This document shows positions 1 to 6,118 of a stretch of DNA of 19,558 bases, one piece after another. Origin of the DNA: Bdellovibrio sp. (GTDB taxonomy: Bacteria; Bdellovibrionota; Bdellovibrionia; Bdellovibrionales; UBA1609). Position 1 is the stretch's first letter. Every line of letters begins with the position of its first letter. The notes beneath the pieces were generated by a model. That model was not told the DNA's origin and searched no databases. It saw nothing but the letters and a program-made list of their open reading frames with translations. The DNA lies in the NCBI GenBank assembly GCA_003694355.1, contig RFKI01000243.1, positions 1 through 19,558 of the forward strand, in the 5' to 3' direction. The position numbers and the translations under genes are program-made.

Positions 1-1
1 C

Positions 2-127
2 ATTATTAAACAGTTAAAAGATTTCAAGTCTGGTAAAAGAAAAAATCCTTTAATGAGTCCGCAGGCCAAAGCGCTTTCCGATCAGGACATTGAGAACGTA
101 GCAGCTTACTTTAGTCATCTTAAGTAA
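2..127 (+). CDS. C-terminal end of a class I c-type cytochrome (partial, cut by the left edge)
   Basis: An open frame runs in from the left edge and stops at TAA 125-127, leaving 41 residues. The visible part reads like the last third of a small soluble class I cytochrome c (c553/c4 type). It has a lysine-rich stretch, then NPLMSP containing a methionine placed like the sixth heme ligand, then the final helix ALSDQDIENVAAYFSHLK. That last helix matches the family's usual ending (S/D-x-x-D-I/L-x-x-V/L-A-x-Y-I/F-x-x-L). The CxxCH motif would lie outside the window. Such proteins are periplasmic electron carriers, so this could be a partner of the alternative complex III encoded later, though that link is inferred. 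A strong terminator follows 44 bases after the stop, so this is the last gene of its transcript. Confidence 0.75.
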   Translation: MIKQLKDFKSGKRKNPLMSPQAKALSDQDIENVAAYFSHLK

Positions 128-170
128 TTTACAAGTAAAACTAGCTTTTATTTTAAAATATAAGCTTTTT

Positions 171-203
171 AAGCTGCCTTTTTAAAAGGCAGCTTTTTGT
201 TTT
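171..203 (+). terminator. Rho-independent terminator after the partial cytochrome gene
   Basis: AAGCTGCCTTTT at 171-182 pairs perfectly with AAAAGGCAGCTT at 184-195, and the transcript continues into a T-rich run (TTTGTTTT). The GC-rich half of the stem followed by T residues is the classic intrinsic terminator layout. It ends the transcript of the cytochrome gene. Its T tract ends only two bases before the first inverted-repeat element. Confidence 0.85.
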
Positions 204-205
204 AG

Positions 206-431
206 AACTGCTCGACTATCGTGTTGAAATGCGTAGCGTAAAAACCCAGAAAAGGCCTTCTTTTTAATGTAAAAAGCTTAGTTATTTTTTCAATAACGGG
301 GTGGCTTTCAAAGAGTTCTGAGGACTCAATGGGGGCTACAAATTAAGTAGCTAATATTATTTGGATTTTAATCATTTTGTGGGAATGGTTGTTTTTATTA
401 CAAGATTTTTCAACATGGTAGTCGAGCAGTT
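206..431. mobile_element. Element 1: 226-bp inverted-repeat-bounded, MITE-like segment
   Basis: The segment begins with AACTGCTCGACTA (206-218) and ends with its exact reverse complement (419-431). The similarity continues inward to TGTTGAAA, giving 24-bp ends (206-229 and 408-431) with 22 matches. Inside there is no convincing gene, only short AT-rich hairpins such as GTTATT/AATAAC (281-286, 292-297) and GCTAC/GTAGC. The flanks (TTTAG left, TTTAA right) are at best a degenerate target duplication. The same end sequence recurs at 972 and 1435. Short, non-coding, with terminal inverted repeats and a second copy nearby: this fits a non-autonomous miniature element. No transposase family could be assigned by eye. 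Confidence 0.5.
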
Positions 432-538
432 TTTAATGGTCATGGTTATGGAGACGATGGGATAGAGAAGTGAAGTTCATGCTTTTTGCATAGAGTTTTT
501 ATGAGAAAGCAAAACAACCAAAGAAAGAGAGTGCGGAT
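432..538. other. Leader of the heme lipoprotein gene, no clear promoter
   Basis: This short stretch separates the right end of element 1 from the start of the lipoprotein gene. It should carry the promoter, but no good -35/-10 pair is visible. The purine-rich AAGAAAGAGAG at about 520-530 is the likely ribosome-binding region. A promoter inside element 1 is equally possible. Confidence 0.3.
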
Positions 539-967
539 ATGAAAAAATTACGCGTTTTACTAATTTTTTTACTATTTTCTTTGTTAGCTTGTGACCCTCG
601 TTACAGAAGGCATTTGCCCTTATCTGGTATAAATGGTGGTGATGGCAGCAGTGGTAAAGCTGGTTTTGGTGGCGGCGGTTTTGGAGGAGGAGGTCCAGGT
701 GGTGGCGGCTCTGGAGGAGGGGCGCCAGGTGTGACTTTTTCTCAAGACATAAAACCCCTGTTTAAACAGCACTGTTCAACATGCCATCCAGGAATGAAGC
801 CTCATGATGATTGGTTAAATTATAGTGATGTCACAGCCTCTTGGGATAAGATTTGGGGACATGTAACAGGTACCATACCTCCTCAGATGCCTTTGGGGCT
901 GCCCCCTTTGTCGGATAAAGAACTGGAGATTCTTGATCAATGGGCCCAAGAGGGTTTTCCTAAATAG
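539..967 (+). CDS. Glycine-rich, single-heme c-type cytochrome lipoprotein
   Basis: This 142-residue protein has three parts. A lipoprotein signal (LLAC, lipidated Cys18) is followed by a very glycine-rich flexible tether at residues 30-64. A small heme domain begins at VTFSQDIKPLFKQHCSTCH. CSTCH is the covalent heme c site, PPQMP supplies a likely axial methionine, and the ending LSDKELEILDQWAQEGFPK matches the last helix of small cytochromes often fused to larger proteins. It should be a membrane-anchored electron carrier facing the periplasm. The residue after the lipidated cysteine is Asp, which in enterobacteria favours retention in the inner membrane; whether that rule holds here is unknown. 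The gene sits between two inverted-repeat elements, the second starting four bases after its stop. Its redox partner cannot be named from sequence. Confidence 0.8.
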   Translation: MKKLRVLLIFLLFSLLACDPRYRRHLPLSGINGGDGSSGKAGFGGGGFGGGGPGGGGSGGGAPGVTFSQDIKPLFKQHCSTCHPGMKPHDDWLNYSDVTASWDKIWGHVTGTIPPQMPLGLPPLSDKELEILDQWAQEGFPK

Positions 968-971
968 TAAA

Positions 972-1435
972 AACTGCTCGACTATTATGTGAATCGCTTG
1001 TTTTGAAAAAACTGATGCACCACCAAAAAGCTCCAGCCCTTGATTGATCACCTGGAAATCTACATGTGGTACCACAACAAGGTGCTTTTAAGTTAGGAGA
1101 AGCTAGATCGCTTCCTGCATTTCTCTTTAACCTTTTTATGGAAAAGGTGTTTTCTAAAGCCAACTCCTTAAAGAGTATGCAGAAAGGTATTCATGTTTGT
1201 GGGGGAGTTTTTTGTGCTCTTCTTTTTCTCTTTTTTTTTCAAAAGAGCTTTTAAGGTCTTTTGAAAAAATTCATTGTCAGCTGATTTTTAAAAGTTTGGT
1301 TTTATTTTCATTCTGTTTGAGTTCCTAATTTTGATTGTATCTCATGAATCTCATTCAAGTCCTTTAAATGAATGGGTTTGGTTAATTTATCCAGTTGGTT
1401 GCCGCGGCGCACTTCAACAAAATAGTCGAGCAGTT
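972..1435. mobile_element. Element 2: 464-bp inverted-repeat-bounded, MITE-like segment
   Basis: AACTGCTCGACTATT at 972-986 and its perfect reverse complement at 1421-1435 bound this segment. The right end continues inward with TGTTGAAGTGCG, matching the left end of element 1 (28 of 33 positions). The flanks AGTAAA (966-971) and AGTAGA (1436-1441) agree at five of six bases and could be a decayed target duplication. The interior has a 13-bp hairpin near its middle and scattered short open frames (1066-1254, 1331-1513) without recognisable domains, codon structure or good ribosome-binding sites. I treat it as non-coding. It fills most of the gap between the lipoprotein gene and the porin gene. 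No transposase remnant was identified. Confidence 0.5.
1234..1269. repeat. 13-bp perfect inverted repeat inside element 2
   Basis: TTTTTTCAAAAGA (1234-1246) is the exact reverse complement of TCTTTTGAAAAAA (1257-1269), separated by ten bases. It is AT-rich. It could form a hairpin in single-stranded DNA or RNA; a terminator role is possible but not supported by a GC-rich stem. Confidence 0.5.
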
Positions 1436-1466
1436 AGTAGACTTTTTGCTCAAAGTATCATACTTC

Positions 1467-1480
1467 AAGGAACATTCCTT
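1467..1480. promoter_or_regulatory. Short palindrome AAGGAACATTCCTT upstream of the porin gene
   Basis: AAGGAA and TTCCTT are separated by two bases, 29 bases before the porin start. The adjoining text is nearly repeated just downstream (TTCAAGGAACATTC, then TTCAAGGAGCATTC). The second copy contains the Shine-Dalgarno sequence AAGGAG at 1498-1503. A 14-bp palindrome next to a start can be an operator or can sequester the ribosome site, but chance is not excluded. Confidence 0.25.
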
Positions 1481-1509
1481 AATTTTTTCCAAGTTTCAAG
1501 GAGCATTCT

Positions 1510-2655
1510 ATGACCTCATTATTTTGGCCTCTTGTTTTTCTTCTCTTTCCTTTTAGTCTCTTGGCTCGCCCAGAGTATGCGGTAAAACACAGCCAGGTTA
1601 GCTGTACTGTTTGTCATGCTAGTCCTGTGGGAGGGGGTATTCGAACCACTAATGGAAAGCTCTATGGAATGAAAGGTCATCCGCCTTTTTCGCCTTGGAG
1701 TATGAAAGACTTTTTCCAGATGGATACACGTTTTTATGCGCTCGTTCCAGAGGATCCTACTCAGACAAGTCATGGTTTAAATGCTATGACCTTTTTAGGC
1801 TCAGTGAATTTACCTTTGGAAAAAGATATTCACTTTGTGGGCAGTTATGGGTTTGGAGGATGGGCTTCTGGCGAGCGAGAGTTTTTTGTTAAGTGGCGAG
1901 TGAAAGATGAGGGCCTTTTGGAGCATGTGGTTTGGGGAAAAACACAACTGCCTTTTGGACTCCCCACAGATGAACATCGTACTTTTACGCGTTTGCAAAC
2001 CATGACGACAATTAATAACTTTCGTAAGGGCATTTTATTGTCAGGGCGTCTGACTCCCCGTACTCATTACGATGCCATGATTATTAATGAGTACGGCACC
2101 CCTACATCGTCTTCCATTTTTTGGGGTGGGGATGTGAATCTCAGGTGGGCTCCCGCTGCATGGCCTTTCTTTCTTGGAACCAGTTACCTTTATTTTTCAA
2201 GGAACGATGGGGCTTCTGATCCTTATGCTCAGTCTTTCTATGCTGCTATTTTTTTAGATGATATGACACGGGACTTGATTGATGGGGCGCTGCTTTTGGA
2301 ATGGGTGGATGCCAATCATTTTAATGAAGTTTCAGGAGTTGGTGGCCATATCACAGAAGAAACAGCTTTTGTGGATTTGCTTAAGGAGTCTCGCTCAGAA
2401 GGTCACTATGTGCAGTTTACTTGGGACTTAACGCCCACTTTTACATTGATGTATAAGTATGACTTTTTGGCTTTAGATAGAAACTACGCTGGAGATGCAT
2501 TCACTCGACAAGGTGTTGGATTTCGATATACCCCTGTTGGGCATATGAATTTTATTTTTCGGGCTGAGTTTTCAAAAGCCGGCAGTCAGGCCATTCCAAG
2601 CACGGATAAGGCGAACCAATCTACCTATTATTTAATCTCTCATATTTGGTTTTAA
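1510..2655 (+). CDS. Outer-membrane beta-barrel protein with an N-terminal heme c motif
   Basis: The 381-residue product has a signal peptide (cleavage near LLA-RP, residue 19-20). The mature protein then opens with YAVKHSQVSCTVCHASPVGGG. CTVCH (Cys32, Cys35, His36) is a canonical heme c attachment site, and the following P-x-GGG recurs in cytochrome-like porins as I remember the family. The remaining 330 or so residues show alternating polar and aromatic strands (for example FVGSYGFGGWASGEREFFVKW) and end in YYLISHIWF. A terminal Phe with alternating aromatics is the outer-membrane barrel assembly signal. The start is supported by AAGGAG six bases upstream. It probably spans the outer membrane and holds one heme at its periplasmic side. 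The substrate or electron partner is unknown. Its stop overlaps that of the convergent PilZ gene by four bases. Confidence 0.75.
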   Translation: MTSLFWPLVFLLFPFSLLARPEYAVKHSQVSCTVCHASPVGGGIRTTNGKLYGMKGHPPFSPWSMKDFFQMDTRFYALVPEDPTQTSHGLNAMTFLGSVNLPLEKDIHFVGSYGFGGWASGEREFFVKWRVKDEGLLEHVVWGKTQLPFGLPTDEHRTFTRLQTMTTINNFRKGILLSGRLTPRTHYDAMIINEYGTPTSSSIFWGGDVNLRWAPAAWPFFLGTSYLYFSRNDGASDPYAQSFYAAIFLDDMTRDLIDGALLLEWVDANHFNEVSGVGGHITEETAFVDLLKESRSEGHYVQFTWDLTPTFTLMYKYDFLALDRNYAGDAFTRQGVGFRYTPVGHMNFIFRAEFSKAGSQAIPSTDKANQSTYYLISHIWF

Positions 2656-3491
2656 TGATCTAAGGGAAGCCAGGCTTGTTTGCTAAAAATCTTTTTTGCC
2701 CAGTCCACAAAGCTTTCCCAGGTGGATTCAGGTTCCCATCTTAAAGGGAAGCCAAAAGAGCGCAGGCAGGCAGTTAAATTTTTAATTTTTTTGTCTGTTT
2801 CTGGATTTCTTTGGAATTGAAGTCCATATCCCTTGGCCTCAGGAGAGGAGTTGCCTTCTCGTTTATGAATTACTGTGCTTTTTATTTGGATGGAACGGTC
2901 ATAGAGAGGAATGGATAAAGTAATGGTGTCACCCATGGCAAGCTGTTGGGAGGTTTCGATAAATGCTCCTCCCATGGAAAGATCACAAATGGTACAGGGA
3001 ATGGATTGGGGATTTTTGTTTTGTTGGAAGTTTGCCAGGATTTTTAAGAGAAATCGTGGTTTAGACTCCCACCATCTGACTGTACGGTCAAAGTAAACTT
3101 TTCTCACAGAGGGAAGAAGATAATAAGTGACAAAGGCAATGTTGGTGAGGTTGGCAAGAACCAGAATCCAGAAAGAGTGATCCGTCCAGAGAGAGTGAGA
3201 TGAAGGGTAATAGTCTCTAACCCAGATAATGATATTTGAGAGAATATTCCAGGAAGTGATCAGAAGAAAAACCGCATAACTCCATTTTTTCATCAAGAAA
3301 ATGGCGGCTCCTGAAATTAAGTAAAGTAAAAAGAAAGTGGCTACTTTAGCAGGTGGCTGAAAATGTACAAAAGCTCGAAAGTAAATATCAGGGCTGACAT
3401 TTTCCAACCAAGCATTCATAAGGATATTAAAGAAAGGCATCAGAATTTGAATGAAAGCCAAGATGATAATAGGCCAAGGTCGTCTTTTCAT
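2652..3491 (-). CDS. Membrane-anchored PilZ-domain protein
   Basis: With ATG at 3491 the product has 279 residues. Four hydrophobic helices lie at about 8-28, 48-68, 71-92 and 108-127, followed by a cytoplasmic PilZ domain from about residue 135. The second PilZ motif is intact: CDLSMGGAFIE, giving the D-x-S-x-x-G signature (Asp170, Ser172, Gly175). The first motif, normally RxxxR, is not clear: the region reads RTVRWWESKPRF, with wrong spacing. Cyclic-di-GMP binding is therefore uncertain. A TTG at 3527 would add 12 residues, but neither start has a good ribosome-binding site. I prefer the ATG because it opens directly on a basic residue cluster and the first helix. The gene diverges from a second PilZ gene, suggesting a small signalling locus. 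Its target process cannot be read from sequence. Confidence 0.78.
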   Translation of the reverse strand: MKRRPWPIIILAFIQILMPFFNILMNAWLENVSPDIYFRAFVHFQPPAKVATFFLLYLISGAAIFLMKKWSYAVFLLITSWNILSNIIIWVRDYYPSSHSLWTDHSFWILVLANLTNIAFVTYYLLPSVRKVYFDRTVRWWESKPRFLLKILANFQQNKNPQSIPCTICDLSMGGAFIETSQQLAMGDTITLSIPLYDRSIQIKSTVIHKREGNSSPEAKGYGLQFQRNPETDKKIKNLTACLRSFGFPLRWEPESTWESFVDWAKKIFSKQAWLPLDH

Positions 3492-3660
3492 AAGAATAAT
3501 AATGAGAGGCTTGGAAGGAGAGGTCAACTTTTGAGAAAAAGACTTTACTTTCGGCCAGTTTTCTCAAAATAGGACGTCGAACTTTTAATCAAAAAAAGAG
3601 GATTGTTAAGAAGCTATTCAGCGAGATGAATTTCACTCTTATTAGAGGCGGAATGCGGTT

Positions 3661-3682
3661 TGCATCTTCTTAAGAAGATGCA
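3661..3682. promoter_or_regulatory. Perfect 22-bp palindrome between the two PilZ genes
   Basis: TGCATCTTCTT is followed immediately by its exact reverse complement AAGAAGATGCA, so all 11 base pairs of the dyad match. It lies 24 bases before the start of the downstream PilZ gene. Six bases after it comes a run of six T (3689-3694), then the Shine-Dalgarno AAGGAGA (3697-3703). Two readings fit: a dimeric regulator's operator in the divergent promoter region, or an RNA hairpin with a TTAA loop that acts as an attenuator. I cannot choose between them. Confidence 0.55.
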
Positions 3683-3706
3683 TCAACGTTTTTTGAAGGA
3701 GAAAGA

Positions 3707-4354
3707 ATGTATCGTATAGGGATTTTAGCTCCAGCAAGCCCATTTCGGTTAAAGTTAAAGAAAATATTGGAGACTCGCTTTCTTGTGGAAGAACACTCCG
3801 TTCCTTCTGAGTTGATAGAGTCTGTTCGAAAAGGGCAAATTGACGTAATTCTTTTCAAGGTCAATCGGTTTCAATCCAAACACATTAAAACTTTAAAGTC
3901 TTTAAGAAGTCAGCTTCCAGATCATGTAGTGATTTTAATGGTTGCCTCTTCCGTTCCTGGTCATTTGAGGACAATATTTTATAACTCTCAAGTGGAGTCA
4001 GCTTCTCTCATCGATGCACGTTATGAGTTGGGAGACATGAAGCATGTGATTCATTACCTGGTTCAGGGGGAAGGGCATCCTTTTCGAAAATATTGTCGAT
4101 ACACTGTCTTAAAAAGTGGTGAAGTCTTTTTTAAAGATGGAACGGGAGAGTCCATTTTTATGATGAATCTTTCTTATGGCGGAGCTCAAATTAAGCTCAA
4201 TAGAAGAAAGAAAGTTTTGGGAGAACGTGTTTGCCTGAGAATTGAAACTCCTTTGCGCACCTATGACTTGGAAGGGCGTGTGGTGTGGCAAAAAGAAAGT
4301 CATTTTTTAGCAGGCGTCGAATTCCTTAAGAAATCACGACTAAAATTGGTTTAA
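3707..4354 (+). CDS. Receiver-like/PilZ two-domain protein, probable cyclic-di-GMP effector
   Basis: The 215-residue soluble protein starts at an ATG with AAGGAGA four bases upstream. Residues 1-118 look like a degenerate receiver or flavodoxin-like fold: MYRIGILAPAS, then a strand QIDVILFKVNR around Asp46 where a phosphoacceptor might sit, then HVVILMVASSV. The acidic pocket of a true receiver is incomplete, so it may be a pseudo-receiver. Residues 125-212 form a PilZ domain with both ligand motifs: RKYCR (Arg127, Arg131) and NLSYGG (Asn154, Ser156, Gly159). These are the residues that contact cyclic-di-GMP in characterised family members. It is divergent from the membrane PilZ gene. It converges on the GNAT-like gene with a four-base stop overlap. 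The controlled process is unknown. Confidence 0.8.
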   Translation: MYRIGILAPASPFRLKLKKILETRFLVEEHSVPSELIESVRKGQIDVILFKVNRFQSKHIKTLKSLRSQLPDHVVILMVASSVPGHLRTIFYNSQVESASLIDARYELGDMKHVIHYLVQGEGHPFRKYCRYTVLKSGEVFFKDGTGESIFMMNLSYGGAQIKLNRRKKVLGERVCLRIETPLRTYDLEGRVVWQKESHFLAGVEFLKKSRLKLV

Positions 4355-5469
4355 AAGAAAGCAAATTCAAAATCTGGGGGCTCCAGAAAAGGTGTTGGCA
4401 TCAGGAAATGAGGAGGAGCCATATTGGGTGGCAAGATGCTGTAGAGGCCCGCTTGTATCTTTGAGGAAATGAATGGACGGGGAGGAAGAGCAATCAGGTC
4501 CCCTGCAAATTGAGGGTAAACCAGAAACTCTTTGGATGTGGTGGCCTGCTTGAACGTAAAGTACAGAAGAGAATAAAAAATATCAGGGTTATTGGCATAG
4601 AGATGGGTGAGGTGTTTAAAATAAAAAGGTTCATGCACTTTGGGTAAACGTCGCCCTATTCGAAGAATAGATAGAAATTGTAAAGTTTCATAAAGCCTTT
4701 GAGCCAAGGGACCATAAGATACAGGTTCTATAATTTGAGTGTAATGAGGAGACCAGGGGCACACACAACCGATAATGTTTTTGTCAGGATCTATGGCCAC
4801 AATAAACTGATCCAGTTTTAGTCCGGGCCAACGGTGAATTTGATTCAGGATGTCCTCAATAGAATTTTCAAAGAAAAAATGTTTTTTGTGCTTCATTACT
4901 AAGAGGTAGTGAAGGAGTTTTTCATGTTCTTCTTTTTGAACAGGGCGAACTTCAATATGGGGAAGGGGTGGGGGCGCAAAGGGAAAAAGACCATGAAGCC
5001 CTACCACATGAAAGCGTTTGTAAAGGTAGTAACGAGGGAGTTGTCTTTTTCTTGAGCGAGGGCGAATAAAAGTGTTGTAAGCTTGACGTTGTTGCTTGCC
5101 TAAAATGGAAAAAACATATTTGCAATTTCTTTTTTCAAGTTCTTTTTCAAAGGCTGGTAAAAAAAGTTGTGACCATTGTAAAATGGCTTTTCGAGAGGAT
5201 GAAATTCGAAGGTCTGTTCCAAAGCCAATAGTGGTTTCTTGTCCTTGAATCCACCCTTTTCGAAAAACCAGAGAGGCCAGGCCTTTAACTTCTTGCGTTT
5301 GCTCATCTTCCAGAAAAAAGGTCACATAATCATCCGATTGCAGTTCATATTGAGCGAAAAAATTTTTTTGTCTTCGAATTCGAATTTCCACAGGTCCGGG
5401 CAGGGATGTAGAAGCAAAATATTCAGTGAGTTTTGAACTGTCAGCCATCGAAGCTCTTTTTAGTTTCAT
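4351..5469 (-). CDS. GNAT-superfamily protein, probably two acetyltransferase-like domains
   Basis: I start it at ATG 5469, one base after the stop of the adenosyltransferase gene. The first residues, MKLKRASMADSSKLTEYF, then form the usual beta1-alpha1 entry of a GNAT fold. The frame is open to 5544, but that extension lies inside the neighbour. The product has 372 residues. A second GNAT-like start appears mid-protein (IEVRPVQKEEHEKLLHYL), followed later by FIVAIDPDKNIIGCVCPW, typical of the central beta4-beta5 strands. The acetyl-CoA pyrophosphate loop (Q/R-x-x-G-x-G/A) is not obvious in either half, so catalysis is uncertain. An alternative start at Met 5448 has a weak AAGAG before it. 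It is co-transcribed with the gene upstream. The substrate is unknown. Confidence 0.6.
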   Translation of the reverse strand: MKLKRASMADSSKLTEYFASTSLPGPVEIRIRRQKNFFAQYELQSDDYVTFFLEDEQTQEVKGLASLVFRKGWIQGQETTIGFGTDLRISSSRKAILQWSQLFLPAFEKELEKRNCKYVFSILGKQQRQAYNTFIRPRSRKRQLPRYYLYKRFHVVGLHGLFPFAPPPLPHIEVRPVQKEEHEKLLHYLLVMKHKKHFFFENSIEDILNQIHRWPGLKLDQFIVAIDPDKNIIGCVCPWSPHYTQIIEPVSYGPLAQRLYETLQFLSILRIGRRLPKVHEPFYFKHLTHLYANNPDIFYSLLYFTFKQATTSKEFLVYPQFAGDLIALPPRPFISSKIQAGLYSILPPNMAPPHFLMPTPFLEPPDFEFAFF

Positions 5470-5470
5470 G

Positions 5471-6022
5471 TTAGGGCGTCCACAGCTGTTCAGGGGTTTG
5501 CGTGGTGTGATTGGCAAAGCGAGCCAAGGTAAAGAGATAGTCACTCAGTCTATTTATAAATTTCAAAATGGTTTCATGAGGAAGAGGGGACAGTGAAAGT
5601 AAGGACCTTTCTGCTCGTCGACAAACGCTTCGTGCCACATGGAGGGAGGAAGCCGATAGACTTCCGCCTGGGAGAATAAAAGACTTTAAAGGTGGCATAT
5701 TTTGAGTACAAAAATCAATTTGTTCTTCCATGCGAACAATGTCTTCTTGAGGCAACGGTGGCAAGTTGTTCTGGGGCTTGGTGGAAGCGAGATGAGAGCC
5801 AATAGAAAAAAGAGCTTTTTGTATTTGAGAAAGTTCTTGAAGGAGTTGAGGGTGTTGCTGGAAAGCCTTCTCTTGGTGTAAATAAGAGAGGCTTAGACCA
5901 ATGAGTGAATTTAACTCATCCAAATGGCCATAAGCGTGAAGACGTGGGTGGCTTTTTTCCACACGTTCACCACTTAAAAGGGATGTTTGGCCAGAGTCTC
6001 CTTTTTTCGTATAAATTTTCAT
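5471..6022 (-). CDS. Cob(I)yrinic acid a,c-diamide adenosyltransferase, PduO type
   Basis: This 183-residue enzyme transfers the 5'-deoxyadenosyl group of ATP to reduced cobalamin, making coenzyme B12. The N-terminal ATP-binding motif is clear: MKIYTKKGDSGQTSLLSGERVEK (TKxGDxGxT). It is followed by YGHLDELNSLIG, then CRRAERSL (Arg135, Arg136, Arg139) and FINRLSDYLFTLAR near the C-terminus. All are hallmarks of the PduO/Cob(I)alamin adenosyltransferase fold. The frame extends upstream to 6061, but ATG 6022 matches the family's start at the MKIYTKKGD motif. It leads a two-gene minus-strand unit with the GNAT-like gene. No corrinoid synthesis or B12-dependent enzyme genes lie nearby, so it may serve salvage of cobalamin. 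No riboswitch was recognised in the 96 bases upstream. Confidence 0.9.
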   Translation of the reverse strand: MKIYTKKGDSGQTSLLSGERVEKSHPRLHAYGHLDELNSLIGLSLSYLHQEKAFQQHPQLLQELSQIQKALFSIGSHLASTKPQNNLPPLPQEDIVRMEEQIDFCTQNMPPLKSFILPGGSLSASSLHVARSVCRRAERSLLSLSPLPHETILKFINRLSDYLFTLARFANHTTQTPEQLWTP

Positions 6023-6118
6023 GATTTTATCATATCTCTTTTCTAAACTTTTGATACGCACAGAGAGTCAACTAAAAAGCTTGAGTTTTAGGAGGCTATT
6101 CGTCATAGTGGTGAAACC

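Noticed and set aside
987..1110. Possible transposase fossil (in-frame LEIYMWYHNK at about 1050-1080)
   Set aside because: The frame is interrupted by stops and I could not tie the fragment to any transposase family.
1066..1254. Plus-strand open frame of about 62 codons inside element 2
   Set aside because: No ribosome-binding site, no recognisable domain, and a compositionally biased poly-T/Phe end; it looks like chance within a non-coding element.
206..1435. CRISPR array or integron attC sites as the explanation of the repeats
   Set aside because: The copies are inverted, unevenly spaced (about 200 to 540 bp) and lack the direct-repeat/spacer pattern or attC core sequences.
1331..1513. 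Plus-strand open frame running into the porin start
   Set aside because: It crosses the right inverted repeat of element 2, has no supported start, and no family resemblance.
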